Assembly (NCBI RefSeq): GCF_040892545.1
Contig: NZ_CP156079.1
Span: 2,825,501 to 2,889,500 of the forward strand
Origin: Paracidovorax avenae
GTDB lineage: Bacteria > Pseudomonadota > Gammaproteobacteria > Burkholderiales > Burkholderiaceae_C
Reading direction: 5' to 3'
DNA: 64,000 nt
Every line of letters begins with the position of its first letter. Within the stretch, counting starts at the first letter, position 1. This document shows positions 1-9,381 of this stretch, in pieces. Below the pieces are notes generated by a model. That model did not search any database, was not told the origin of the DNA, and was given only the letters and a program-made list of their open reading frames with translations. The translations under genes were made by a program, and so were the position numbers.

Positions 1-7
1 ACCCGGA

Positions 8-1588
8 TCAGCGGGGCAGGGTGAGAGGACTGTGGGGGAGCGAGTTCTCACCCGAGAGCTTGAACACCGCCACCGCCTGGAGCAGTTGCTGCGCCTGGCT
101 CCTGAGGCCTTCTGCCGCCGCCGCGCTTTCCTCGACCAGGGCGGCGTTCTGCTGCGTCATCAGGTCGATCTGGTGCACCGCATCGACCACCTGCGAGATG
201 CCCACGCTTTGCTCCACGCTCTGCGACGTGATTTCGCCCACGATGGCGTTCACGCGCTGGATGGAGCCGACGATCTCGTCCATGGTCTGCCCCGCCTGGG
301 CCACCAGCTGCGAGCCCTGTTCCACCTTGTCCACGCTGCCGCCGATCAAGGCCTTGATCTCCCTGGCCGCCTCGGCGCTGCGCTGGGCCAGGCTGCGCAC
401 TTCGCTGGCCACCACGGCGAAGCCACGGCCCTGTTCGCCCGCCCGCGCGGCTTCCACCGCGGCATTGAGCGCCAAGATATTGGTCTGGAAGGCGATGGAG
501 TCGATCACCCCGATGATGTCGCCGATCTTGCGGCTGCTTTCGGTGATGCCCTGCATGGTGGCGACCACCTGGCCCACGACTTCGCCGCCATGGGCGGCAA
601 CGGCGACGGCGCCCTGGGCCAGCTGGTAGGCCTGTTTGGCGCTTCCGGTGTTATTGCCCACGGTGCTGTTCATCTGCGCCATCGTGGCGGCGGTCTGCTG
701 CAGCGCGCCGGCCTGGTTTTCGGTGCGTTCGCTGAGGTCCTTGTTGCCCTGGGCGATCTGCACGGACGCCGTGGCGACACCTTCGGAGTTGCGGCGTACG
801 GCGCCGACGACACTGGCCAGCGATGCCTGCATGGCTGCCAGGGCCCGCAGCAGCGGGCTGAACTCGTCTTTCGCATCGTCTTGGATGCCAGCGGTCAGAT
901 CGCCGTCGCGGATGTGGTCCGCCACCGACTGGGCCTGCTTCATGCGCCGCCGCAAGATCCGGCCCGCATACCAGGAGAAGAGCGCCAGCACTGCCGCCAC
1001 GGTGGCCGTCAGCGCCGCGAGCACGGCACGCAAGGTGCCGGCCTTGTCCTGGATGCGGCCGATCTGATCCAGCAAAAGCCGGCTCTGCACCTCTTTCTCG
1101 CCGGCCAGCCCGTCGAGCCAGGTCTGCAGGGCCCGGCTCGTCTTGTCGTTCAGGTAGGCAAAGGCCGCTTCCCTGTCCCCCGCCTGCATCAGCTGGATGT
1201 TGGCCTCGGCCGCCGCCCAGAAATCGGTCTTGTAGTTGACGGCGCGGGCGAAGAACTCTTCGCCTTCCGGCGTGGTGATTTCCTTCTTGTAGTCCACGAA
1301 GATGGGGCCCAGCGTCTCATTGGCCTTGGCCAGCTGCGCCTGCATGGCGGCCACCGCGTCGGGATTGCGGGTGTCGAGCAAGGTATTGCGCAGTTGCGCC
1401 GATATGCGCGTGAGCAGCAGCTCGACGCTGGCGATGCGCTGCAGTTGCTGCACGCGGACGCTGGCGGTCCTTTCCGCCATCGTGGACATCTCCCCCAGCG
1501 ACTGCCACGCGGCGAGGCACACCCCCATGAGCGCGAGGACCAGCAGGCCGCTGACCAGATTGAGGCGGAAGATGATGCCGAGGCGCAT
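8..1588 (-). CDS. Methyl-accepting chemotaxis protein
   Basis: This 526-residue protein is a transmembrane chemoreceptor that should signal through CheA/CheW to the flagellar motor. It has an N-terminal membrane segment (about residues 7-30), a periplasmic four-helix-type sensor region, a second membrane segment near residues 190-212, a HAMP linker starting with basic residues, and a long cytoplasmic coiled coil. The hairpin tip is clear ([20 protein letters not shown] followed by [13 protein letters not shown]). There is no C-terminal CheR-docking pentapeptide; the end is proline-rich. An AGGAG Shine-Dalgarno sequence precedes the ATG at 1588. The ligand cannot be read from sequence. The left edge of the window lies just past the stop codon, so the gene is complete. 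Confidence 0.95.
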   Translation of the reverse strand: MRLGIIFRLNLVSGLLVLALMGVCLAAWQSLGEMSTMAERTASVRVQQLQRIASVELLLTRISAQLRNTLLDTRNPDAVAAMQAQLAKANETLGPIFVDYKKEITTPEGEEFFARAVNYKTDFWAAAEANIQLMQAGDREAAFAYLNDKTSRALQTWLDGLAGEKEVQSRLLLDQIGRIQDKAGTLRAVLAALTATVAAVLALFSWYAGRILRRRMKQAQSVADHIRDGDLTAGIQDDAKDEFSPLLRALAAMQASLASVVGAVRRNSEGVATASVQIAQGNKDLSERTENQAGALQQTAATMAQMNSTVGNNTGSAKQAYQLAQGAVAVAAHGGEVVGQVVATMQGITESSRKIGDIIGVIDSIAFQTNILALNAAVEAARAGEQGRGFAVVASEVRSLAQRSAEAAREIKALIGGSVDKVEQGSQLVAQAGQTMDEIVGSIQRVNAIVGEITSQSVEQSVGISQVVDAVHQIDLMTQQNAALVEESAAAAEGLRSQAQQLLQAVAVFKLSGENSLPHSPLTLPR

Positions 1589-1668
1589 GGGGCGGGCTCC
1601 TTGTGAGTCTGTGCGAAGGTCGATGGGAACAGGGGGTGCGTCACGAAAGCAAGGGCTCGCCCAGCCGC

Positions 1669-3279
1669 TCAGCCGGGATGTGCCTGCGCCGCCTCCTGTC
1701 GCCGCAGCAGGAAGCGCTGGATCTTTCCGCTGGGTGTCTTGGGCAGCTCCTGCACGAAGGCGATCTCCCGCGGGTAGGCGTGGGCGGAGAGGCGCTTGCG
1801 CACGTGCTGGCGCAGGGCTTCGGCCAGGGTGTCGTCTGCCTGGAAGCCGGCATGCAGCACGACGAAGGCCTTGATCAGTTCGGTGCGCTCGGGGTCGGGC
1901 TTGCCGATCACGGCGGCCTCGACGACGGCGGGGTGCTCGATCAGCGCGCTTTCCACGTCGAACGGGCCGACCCGGTAGCCCGAGGTGGTGATGACGTCGT
2001 CCGCGCGGCCGACGAAGCTGATGCTGCCGTCGTCGTTGAGCTCCACCGTGTCGCCGCTCAGGTAGTAGTGGCCATGGAACGGCTGGCGCGCCGTGCCCTC
2101 GTAGCCGCCGAACCAGAAGAGCGGCGACTGCGACACGTCCACGGCCAGGGCGCCCGGCTGGCCCGGCGGCAGTTCCCGGCCCTCGTCGCCCAGCACCACC
2201 ACGCGGTGGCCGGGCGAGGCGAAGCCGGCCGCGCCACGCCGTACCGGGTGCGCGAGCGCATGGTGGTTGCACAGCACCATGCCCAGTTCGGTCTGGCCGT
2301 AGTGGTCGTGGATGGTGCAATCCAGCCCTTCGGAGAACCAGCGGATGACCTCGGGCGTGAGCGGCTCGCCCGCGCTGCTGACGGCGCGCAGCTGCCCGCG
2401 CAGCGCGGGCTCCACCACGTCGCGCGATGCCATGAGCAGGCGGTACGCGGTGGGCGAGCCGGCCAGGTTGGTGATGCCCAGCTCGCGGATGACGCGGCAG
2501 GTGCTTTCCACGGTGAAGGGGCCTTCGTAGAACGTGGTGGCCTGCCCCAGGGCCAGCGGCCCGGTCACCGCGTAATAGAGGCCGTAGGCCCAGCCCGGAT
2601 CGGCCAGGTTCCAGAAGCGGTCTTCGGGCCGCAGGTCCACCGCGTCGCGCATGTAGCCGACGAAGGCGACGATGGCCTTGAGCGGCACGGCCAGGGGCTT
2701 GGCCGGGCCGGTGGTGCCGGAGGTGAACATCAGCAGGAACGGATCGTCCGCGCTGCGCAGCACGGGATCGAAGTGGGGCGGGTAGGCATCCAGCAACTGC
2801 CAGAAATCGCCGTCCACGGTGAGCACGGGAGGCGCACCGGCCACGTCGTCCATCTTGGGGCGCTGCGCGGTGTCGGTCACCACGAGCTTCGACGCTGCCA
2901 TCTGCACGCGGTGCTCGATGGCCTTGGGGCCGAAGGCGGTGAAGAGCGGCTGATACACCGCGCCGATCCGCCAAGTGGCCAGGATGGTGACGAGCAGTTC
3001 CGGCGTGCGCGGCAGCAGGCCCGAGATGCGGTCTCCCGCCCGGATGCCCTGCGCGTGGAAATGGCCGGCGAGGCGGGCCGAAGCCTGCTGCAGTCGCTCG
3101 AAAGTCCATTCGGACCGCTGGCCGTCGCGGCCGATCCAGTGCAGCGCGACCGCACCTGCGCCGGCGTGGCGGTCGCAGCATTCGACGCACGCATTCATCG
3201 CCTCGGGGCGGCCCGAGAGCACGTCGCGCGCCATGCGGGCGGCATCGAAGTCACGGATCCGGGTGGCATAGTCCTGCAT
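1669..3279 (-). CDS. AMP-dependent acyl-CoA synthetase (acetyl-CoA synthetase-like)
   Basis: A 536-residue member of the ANL superfamily, which activates a carboxylic acid with ATP to an acyl-adenylate and then transfers it to CoA. The phosphate-binding loop ([10 protein letters not shown], near residue 190), the YGQTELG motif, the hinge ([13 protein letters not shown]) and the C-terminal catalytic lysine ([10 protein letters not shown]) are all present, so it should be active. The sequence resembles short- or medium-chain acyl-CoA synthetases of the AcsA/PrpE side of the family; the substrate is not certain. The start ATG at 3279 is chosen because an AGGAG lies just upstream and the preceding in-frame codons are not conserved-looking. 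An AraC-type regulator lies upstream on the same strand and may control it. Confidence 0.9.
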   Translation of the reverse strand: MQDYATRIRDFDAARMARDVLSGRPEAMNACVECCDRHAGAGAVALHWIGRDGQRSEWTFERLQQASARLAGHFHAQGIRAGDRISGLLPRTPELLVTILATWRIGAVYQPLFTAFGPKAIEHRVQMAASKLVVTDTAQRPKMDDVAGAPPVLTVDGDFWQLLDAYPPHFDPVLRSADDPFLLMFTSGTTGPAKPLAVPLKAIVAFVGYMRDAVDLRPEDRFWNLADPGWAYGLYYAVTGPLALGQATTFYEGPFTVESTCRVIRELGITNLAGSPTAYRLLMASRDVVEPALRGQLRAVSSAGEPLTPEVIRWFSEGLDCTIHDHYGQTELGMVLCNHHALAHPVRRGAAGFASPGHRVVVLGDEGRELPPGQPGALAVDVSQSPLFWFGGYEGTARQPFHGHYYLSGDTVELNDDGSISFVGRADDVITTSGYRVGPFDVESALIEHPAVVEAAVIGKPDPERTELIKAFVVLHAGFQADDTLAEALRQHVRKRLSAHAYPREIAFVQELPKTPSGKIQRFLLRRQEAAQAHPG

Positions 3280-3527
3280 GAAAAGAGTCTCCTGTTTTGT
3301 ATTGGGTTGTGGGGCGCCTGGCGGTGTCTGCGCCATTCAGCCCGGCGCCGGGCGCGCGGCTTCCGGGCTTCGCCCCGGTACTGGATGCCGAAATAGGCCA
3401 TCACCACCGGTTGCAGGTCGGCCAGCGGACGCGCCACCCACATCGGGAAGGGCGGCTGGTCATCGTCTGCCACGCGCCGCGAGAGCGAGCGGGGGCATTG
3501 CAGGCGCGGGGGGATCGCTGATTCCAT
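3195..3527 (-). CDS. Possible small protein or gene remnant upstream of the acyl-CoA synthetase
   Basis: An open frame of 110 codons starts at an ATG at 3527. Its first 50-60 codons look coding: third positions are almost all G or C, and the peptide has ordinary composition (for example [20 protein letters not shown]). The second half becomes arginine-rich and overlaps the start of the synthetase gene by 85 bases, which suggests that the true product ends earlier or that the gene is decayed or frameshifted. No family is recognised and the Shine-Dalgarno sequence is weak. It may equally be noncoding. Confidence 0.3.
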   Translation of the reverse strand: MESAIPPRLQCPRSLSRRVADDDQPPFPMWVARPLADLQPVVMAYFGIQYRGEARKPRARRRAEWRRHRQAPHNPIQNRRLFSCRTMPPGSVTSMPPAWRATCSRAAPRR

Positions 3528-3790
3528 GTGAAGGCTTCTTGTGGGTACGGGTTTCACGGCCCGGGCCGGTCGCCCGTGTGCTCCTCGCTGCGTTACCGTG
3601 GATGTGCCTAAGGTATGTCCGCTGCGGCCGGCGCACTGGACTGGCGAGGACGCACCATTTGTCCGGGAAGGACATTGGGTGCGGCATGCCGCCATGCGGC
3701 AGCGGCGCCATGCATTTCAGCAAGGCCCGGCAGGATGTATCGATACGAGGAGGAGCGGCCTGCAACGTGGCGGGCCGCGGTGCAGGCTTG
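3528..3790. other. Intergenic region between the AraC-type regulator and the small frame
   Basis: Together with the doubtful small frame this makes about 500 bases without a firm gene. No convincing gene, terminator with T-tract, or operator was recognised here. It must contain the promoter for the synthetase gene and the 3' end of the regulator transcript. Confidence 0.4.
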
Positions 3791-4726
3791 TCAGCCGCGG
3801 ATCAGCGTGTGCGGCGCGCAGCCGAAGGTCTTGCGGAATGTCCGGCTGAAGTGGGACACGTCGGAGAAGCCGTGGTCGAACGCGGCTTGCGTGACGCTGC
3901 GGGAGCGCCCTTCGGCGAGGGCGCGCTGGCTGGCCTCCAGGCGCAGTTGCCAGACGAGGCCCATGGGGGTCTGCGCATGGCGCGCGAACGCCCGGGTGAC
4001 GGTGCGCGACGATACGCCATGCGCGGCCGCCAGACTGTCCAGGCACAGTTCCGGATCGTCGAAATGGCGCTGGATGTAGGTGACGATGCGGCCATGGAGA
4101 TCGTGTTCGCCCGGGCGCCCCGCGTCGCCGCCCATCTGCAGCTCGAGTGCCACGGCAACCAGGTCCAGCAGGGTGCTGCCGACCTGGGCGGCTGCATGCG
4201 CCCGGGTACGGTCGAAGTCGATGGAGGCCGCCTGCTCGATCATCGTGCGCAGCGGGATGGCCGCGGGCTGGCTGGCGTCGATGACCTGCGCCGTGAAGCG
4301 CTCGGCGCCCGGGCAGCGCTGCAGCAGGGCGCGGCGCGGCAGGCGCAGCAGGTGGAGGGAGCGGGTGGAGAGCGTGAAGCCGAAGGGCCGGGCCGCGTCG
4401 TACAGCACCATGTCGCCCTGGCCCATGACCGCGCACCGGTCATGCTGCCGAATCCCCGCCTCGCCGTCGGCCATGAGGGCGAGCCACAGGTCGTCGTCCG
4501 GGCCGCTGCGCAGGTGGCTGTCTGACCGGGTCCAGTGGTGGAGCGGCGCCGCCATCGAGCTCACGTCCACGGCTCCCAGCGAGCGCACCTGCAGCCGGGC
4601 ATCGAAGGGACCATGGCCGAGCATCTTGCTCGCGGCGGGGACGCAATGTCGGCAGACAACGTCATTCCAGTAGTCGAAGCGACGTTCGGCCTCGACATTC
4701 GATGTGGAATAGTCAAGCACACCCAT
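3791..4726 (-). CDS. AraC-family transcriptional regulator
   Basis: A 311-residue regulator with an N-terminal AraC-binding-like domain (AraC_binding_2 type, about residues 15-190) and a C-terminal double helix-turn-helix (about 205-310). The C-terminal signature is visible (VTQAAFDHGFSDVSHFSRTF ahead of RKTFGCAPH). This type usually activates nearby catabolic genes in response to a small aromatic or carboxylic effector. The nearest candidate target is the acyl-CoA synthetase downstream on the same strand. The ATG at 4726 is preferred over an in-frame TTG twelve bases upstream, but neither has a good Shine-Dalgarno sequence, so the start is uncertain. Confidence 0.85.
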   Translation of the reverse strand: MGVLDYSTSNVEAERRFDYWNDVVCRHCVPAASKMLGHGPFDARLQVRSLGAVDVSSMAAPLHHWTRSDSHLRSGPDDDLWLALMADGEAGIRQHDRCAVMGQGDMVLYDAARPFGFTLSTRSLHLLRLPRRALLQRCPGAERFTAQVIDASQPAAIPLRTMIEQAASIDFDRTRAHAAAQVGSTLLDLVAVALELQMGGDAGRPGEHDLHGRIVTYIQRHFDDPELCLDSLAAAHGVSSRTVTRAFARHAQTPMGLVWQLRLEASQRALAEGRSRSVTQAAFDHGFSDVSHFSRTFRKTFGCAPHTLIRG

Positions 4727-4980
4727 GGGCTGGCTCAAAAAAGAAGTAGCTGATCGACATCGCGCAACGGCCCCTGCACCAGGATGGCCCTCGCGCTCTG
4801 CAGTAGCGTGCCATTAAGCAGAATCCGTGCCTTGCCATCCATCCGGAGTTACCCCGGGAATGCGGCTCCGGCCCTGTGCACGCGTTCTGACACCGCGCAG
4901 CCCACAGCGATTCGCGTGGCGCACAATCGACGGCAGACCGTTCCTTGTCCCGCGCCTTCTCCGCGGGGCCGCCGCCCGCC

Positions 4981-7674
4981 ATGCTCGACAAGCACTACCT
5001 CACCCCGTTGTTCGCGCCCAGTTCCATCGCCGTGCTGGCGGGGCGCGCGGACGCACCCGAGACCCTCAGCCCCGCCGCGCGCGCGCTGCACGAGGCGCTG
5101 CGCGCGCAGCGCTTCACGGGCACGCTGCAGTTCCTCGACATCCATACCAGCGGCACGCTGGCCGACCTGGCGCAGACGCGCGCCGATCTGGCCGTGATCG
5201 CCCAGCAGCCGGAGGACACGGCCGCCGCGCTCGAAGTCGCCGGCCGCATCGGCTGCCGTGCCGCGCTGGTGCTGTCGCACGGCGTCGATGCCGACGGAGC
5301 GCTGAAGCTCAAGAAGATCGCGCGCCGCGAGGGCGTGCACCTGCTCGGCCCCAACTCGCTGGGCCTGCAGCGGCCGCACCTGCAGCTCAACGCGAGCGCG
5401 GCCGGGCCGCTGGCGCGCGAGGGCTCGCTGGCGCTCATCTGCCAGTCCGGCGCGCTCACCGCGTCCATCCTCGACTGGGCGCACAAGAATGCCGTGGGCT
5501 TTTCCACCGTGGTGTCGCTGGGGCCGAACACCGACGTGGACATCGCCCAGGTGCTGGATTTCCTCGCCAACGACGGGCGCACGCAGAGCATCGTGGTGTA
5601 CATGGAAGGCATCGGCAGCGCCCGGCGCTTCATGAGCGCGCTGCGCTCGGCCGCCAATGCCAAGCCGGTGGTGGTGCTCAAGGCCGGCCGCAAGCCCGCC
5701 GGCAACGAGGCGGCCCAGACCCACAGCGGCACCATCGTGGGCAGCGACGACGTGTTCGATGCCGCGTTGCGCCGTGCCGGCGCGGTGCGCGTGCGTTCGT
5801 TCGTGGAGCTGTTCTCCGCGGCCAAATGCCTGGCGTCGCGCTACCGGCCGGTGGGCCGGCGCCTGGCCCTGATCACCAACGGCGGCGGCCCGGGCGTGCT
5901 CGCCGCCGACTGGGTGAACGAGATCCTGCTGGAAATGGGGCGCCTGTCGCCCGACGCCGCGCGCGCGCTGGCGCCGCAGCTGCCACCCCTGGCCTCGCTC
6001 GCCGACCTGATCGACCTGTCGGAGGAGGCCGGGCCCGCGCACTACCGCGCCGCCATCGAGGCGGCCGAGAAGGACCGGCAGATCGACGGCGTGCTGGCCA
6101 TCCACTCGCCCAAGCCGGGCACCGACTCCACGGAAGTCGCGCAGGCGCTGGCCGATGCCAAACGCCTCATGGGCAAGCCGCTGCTCGCCTGCTGGATGGG
6201 CGATGCCACCGTGGGGCCGGCGCGCGAGGTGCTGCGCGCCGCCGCCATTCCGAACTTCCGCACGCCGGAAGCCGCGGTGGGGGCGTTCGGCAACATCGCC
6301 TCGTTCTACCAGAACCAGCAGTTGCTGCAGCAGACGCCGCCGCCGCTCTCGGCCCTTTCCAAGCCCGACATCGAGGGCGCGCGCCTGATGATCGAAAGCG
6401 TGCTCGCCGAGCGCCGCCATGTGCTGACCGAAATGGAGTCCAAGACGCTGCTCGCGGCCTTCCAGGTGCCGGTCACCAAGACGCTGCTCGCGCGCAGCGC
6501 GCACGAGGCGATGATGATCGCCACGCAGCTGGGCTTTCCCGTGGCGCTGAAGATCGATTCACCGGACATCGCGCACAAGTCCGACATGGGCGGGGTGGCC
6601 CTGGACATCCATTCGGGCACGGCCGCGCGCGATGCCTACACCGACATGGTGCAGCGGGTGGCCCGCCTGCAGCCCGGCGCCCGCATCAACGGCGTGACGG
6701 TGCAGAAGATGGCGCGGGCGCGGCGCGGGCGAGAAATTTGCATCGGCCTGGTGACCGACGACCCGTTCGGGCCGGTCATCACCTTCGGCGCGGGCGGCAC
6801 CATGATCGAGCTGATCGACGACCGCGCGATGGAGCTGCCGCCGCTCAACCAGTTCCTGGCGCGCAGGCTCATCGAACGCTCGCGCGTGGCCGAAACCCTG
6901 GGCGAATGGCGCGGTGCCAGCGCCGTGGACCGGGACGCGCTGGAGCAAACCCTGCTGCGCGTCTCGGAAATGGTGTGCGCGCTGCCGCAGTTGCGCGAAA
7001 TGGACATCAACCCCCTGATCGTGGATGCCGGCGGCGTGGTCGCGGTGGATGCGCGCATCGTGGTGCGCGACACCGCCCAGGGCGCCACCGGCCGAAGCGA
7101 GGGCTACGGGCACCTGGCGATCCTTCCGTACCCGGCGCGCTACGAGCAGGTCTGGCCGATGCGTGGCGGGGGCGAGTTCCTGGTGCGGCCCGTACGGCCC
7201 GACGACGCGCAGATGCTGCAGCGGCTGGTGAAGGAACTGTCGCCGGAGAGCCGGTATTTCCGCTACATCTCGCAGATCGCGGAGCTGCCCGCATCCATGC
7301 TGGCGCGCTTCACGCTGATCGACTACGACCGGGAGATGGCCCTGGTCGCCGTGCACCGCGAGCGCAGCGCGGGTGAGGACGGGGAGATACGCAACACCGA
7401 GCGCATCGTCGGCGTATCGCGCTACGTGACCAATCCGGACCAGACCAGTTGCGAATTCGCGCTGGTGGTGGCCGACGATTTCAACGGTCGCGGACTGGGC
7501 TCGCGGCTCATGCTGAGCATCATGGAGGCCGCGCGCGACAAGGGCCTGACCGAAATCCAGGGACTGGTGCTGGCCGGCAACCCGAGCATGCTCAAGCTGA
7601 TGCGCCGGCTGGGCTTCGAGGTGCGCTCCTATCCGGACGATCCGGATTTCAAGCTGGTGGCGCACCAGTTGTGA
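4981..7674 (+). CDS. Pat-like protein: NDP-forming acyl-CoA synthetase domains fused to a GNAT acetyltransferase
   Basis: An 897-residue fusion with the layout of bacterial Pat/YfiQ protein lysine acetyltransferases, which acetylate and silence AMP-forming acyl-CoA synthetases. Residues 1 to about 460 form the CoA-binding and ligase domains of ADP-forming acetyl-CoA synthetases, about 480-700 an ATP-grasp domain, and about 725-885 a GNAT domain (NGRGLGSRLM is its acetyl-CoA loop). The loop that holds the phosphorylated histidine in active ADP-forming synthetases reads THSGTIVGSDD near residue 247, so a histidine seems to be kept; this needs an alignment. Start ATG 4981 is chosen over an upstream TTG; no strong Shine-Dalgarno is visible. 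The neighbouring AMP-forming synthetase is a plausible substrate, by inference. Confidence 0.88.
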   Translation: MLDKHYLTPLFAPSSIAVLAGRADAPETLSPAARALHEALRAQRFTGTLQFLDIHTSGTLADLAQTRADLAVIAQQPEDTAAALEVAGRIGCRAALVLSHGVDADGALKLKKIARREGVHLLGPNSLGLQRPHLQLNASAAGPLAREGSLALICQSGALTASILDWAHKNAVGFSTVVSLGPNTDVDIAQVLDFLANDGRTQSIVVYMEGIGSARRFMSALRSAANAKPVVVLKAGRKPAGNEAAQTHSGTIVGSDDVFDAALRRAGAVRVRSFVELFSAAKCLASRYRPVGRRLALITNGGGPGVLAADWVNEILLEMGRLSPDAARALAPQLPPLASLADLIDLSEEAGPAHYRAAIEAAEKDRQIDGVLAIHSPKPGTDSTEVAQALADAKRLMGKPLLACWMGDATVGPAREVLRAAAIPNFRTPEAAVGAFGNIASFYQNQQLLQQTPPPLSALSKPDIEGARLMIESVLAERRHVLTEMESKTLLAAFQVPVTKTLLARSAHEAMMIATQLGFPVALKIDSPDIAHKSDMGGVALDIHSGTAARDAYTDMVQRVARLQPGARINGVTVQKMARARRGREICIGLVTDDPFGPVITFGAGGTMIELIDDRAMELPPLNQFLARRLIERSRVAETLGEWRGASAVDRDALEQTLLRVSEMVCALPQLREMDINPLIVDAGGVVAVDARIVVRDTAQGATGRSEGYGHLAILPYPARYEQVWPMRGGGEFLVRPVRPDDAQMLQRLVKELSPESRYFRYISQIAELPASMLARFTLIDYDREMALVAVHRERSAGEDGEIRNTERIVGVSRYVTNPDQTSCEFALVVADDFNGRGLGSRLMLSIMEAARDKGLTEIQGLVLAGNPSMLKLMRRLGFEVRSYPDDPDFKLVAHQL

Positions 7675-7694
7675 CGCACCCGGCCCGGAGGCGC

Positions 7695-7719
7695 TTCGGC
7701 GGCGGGTGCGGCGCTTCGG
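7695..7719 (+). promoter_or_regulatory. Perfect PIP box (HrpX target)
   Basis: TTCGG at 7695-7699 and TTCGG at 7715-7719 are separated by exactly 15 bases, which matches the plant-inducible promoter consensus TTCGB-N15-TTCGB bound by HrpX/HrpB-type AraC activators. A -10-like hexamer TGCAAT follows 31 bases downstream (7751-7756), one base off the YANNNT pattern and at the usual 30-32 base spacing. The kinase-like gene starts at 7792. Confidence 0.75.
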
Positions 7720-7791
7720 GCAGGGGATGGCGCGGCACTGCCGCCATCGCTGCAATCGGGGCCTCCTTCAGGACACCGCTCCACCACGACC

Positions 7792-9345
7792 ATGGCAGGC
7801 CTGCCTCCGCTTTCCATTCCATCAGTACGCCCGGCCCGTGAGGGCGAGGGGTCCGCCAATCCGGAGGCGGACCCTCCAGGCCCGCCGCGCCTGCCCGGTC
7901 CGCAGTCCCTCGCCCATGTGCCGTTGCTGGCGCGCCGGCGTGGGCTGTTCGGCGAGGGCCCATCGGCAGAAGGCGCGCCGCGGCTCACGCCGCTCGATGC
8001 GCTGCGCCGCGCCAGCACTTTCGTCATCGCGCGCTCGCCATCGTCTTTCGACCATGGAGGGCGGTCCGGCGCGCGGCGCGCCGGACCCTCGCACGGTGCG
8101 GGCAGCAGCCAGCCGTCCTCGCTGGCATCCCTGCTGGACCCTTCCACGCCCATCGCCCGGGACCGCGACGGTACATGCTGGAGCCCCGTCCGCGCGCTGA
8201 GGCGGGAGCGCCGGATGCAGGCGGAATTGCGTGCCTCCTCGGGGGCCGGCGTTCTGAGCCCGCACGTGGTGCATTCCATGGGCAGCCCGCCCGGCTGGGA
8301 AGCGCGGCTGGCGGCGCTGAGGTCGGGCGCGGCCGAGGTGAGACAGGGGTTCGAGCGGGTCGATCTCGATGCGGGCTGGGAGGCGCCGGACGCTGCCGGA
8401 CCGGCGTGGCAGCGTATCGGGGGCGGAGCATCCGGGGAGGTGTACGCCGTCCGGCTGGCGAGGAATTTCATGCAGGGCGGAGAGGACCACGGACGGGACT
8501 TCGTGTTCAAGGCGATGCTCTCGCTCGATCCTGCGGACCGGCTGCCCCCGCGCCTGCATGCGCAGCCGCAGGAGGACGGCGAGGCGCTGCGCCAGGCCAT
8601 CGAGGCACACAAGGACCGCATCCACCAGGAGTTCCAGGTGGCCATCGCGCTGCGGGGAACCTCCCAGGTCATGCAGGTGCGCGGGCTCGTCCAGATCGGG
8701 AACCGGCTGGGCATCCTGTCGGAGTGGATCGACGGCGCGCCGGCGGGCGAGCTGATCGGCGAGGCCCCGTACGCCCTGGAAGACGGCGACGTCACGGCGC
8801 CGGCGCACCTGGAGATGGCGCGCACCATGATCGCGGACGTGCTCATCGCCCTGGCGCGGTTTCACGACGAAGGCGTGGTCCACCAGGACATTTCCCACAA
8901 CAACGTGATGTACGACCGGCAGCGCGGCATGTTCCGGCTGCTGGACATGGGGCAGGGCGGAGAGTCGGGTGGGCCGAGGGCACAGGGCACCCCGGGCTAC
9001 ATGGACATGCACGCCGCGCGGGCGGACCACCGCAGCGATGTGTATGCAGCAGCCCAGTTGCTGGTGCGCCTGCTCAGGTCGCCCGGCTACCGGCCCGGCA
9101 TGGTCGGCATGTCCGGATCGCGGACCGTGGAGAGCTTTCCGTTCGCGCCAGCGTTGAGGGCGCTCGCGCCGGACCGGCTGGACGCGGCGGTGCGGTTCAT
9201 CAACCGCATGATCGGCCAGCAGCTGGACGCACGCAGCACAGCCGAGGAACTGCTGGGCGACCCGTTCCTGCAGGGACTGGAGCCCCGCGTGCAGACGCGC
9301 GCCACGGTGGAGCGGGTACTCAACCCCGAAGCGCCGCCGCGCTGA
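7792..9345 (+). CDS. Protein-kinase-like candidate type III effector
   Basis: A 517-residue protein. The first 140 residues are rich in Pro, Ser, Gly and Arg with no signal peptide or membrane segment, as is usual for type III secreted effectors. A kinase fold starts near residue 205: glycine loop GGGASGEVYAV, lysine in FVFKAM (about 240), catalytic loop VHQDISHNN (His364, Asp366, Asn371; HRD is HQD here) and LLDMG in place of DFG (Asp385). The key Lys, Asp and Asn residues are kept, so catalysis is plausible. APE-like GTPGYMDMHA also fits a eukaryotic-type kinase. The perfect PIP box upstream supports HrpX control and a role in plant cells. No named homologue is claimed. Confidence 0.78.
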   Translation: MAGLPPLSIPSVRPAREGEGSANPEADPPGPPRLPGPQSLAHVPLLARRRGLFGEGPSAEGAPRLTPLDALRRASTFVIARSPSSFDHGGRSGARRAGPSHGAGSSQPSSLASLLDPSTPIARDRDGTCWSPVRALRRERRMQAELRASSGAGVLSPHVVHSMGSPPGWEARLAALRSGAAEVRQGFERVDLDAGWEAPDAAGPAWQRIGGGASGEVYAVRLARNFMQGGEDHGRDFVFKAMLSLDPADRLPPRLHAQPQEDGEALRQAIEAHKDRIHQEFQVAIALRGTSQVMQVRGLVQIGNRLGILSEWIDGAPAGELIGEAPYALEDGDVTAPAHLEMARTMIADVLIALARFHDEGVVHQDISHNNVMYDRQRGMFRLLDMGQGGESGGPRAQGTPGYMDMHAARADHRSDVYAAAQLLVRLLRSPGYRPGMVGMSGSRTVESFPFAPALRALAPDRLDAAVRFINRMIGQQLDARSTAEELLGDPFLQGLEPRVQTRATVERVLNPEAPPR

Positions 9346-9381
9346 GCGCGGGCCGCCCGCCGGCCTCTGACCCAGGGCGGG

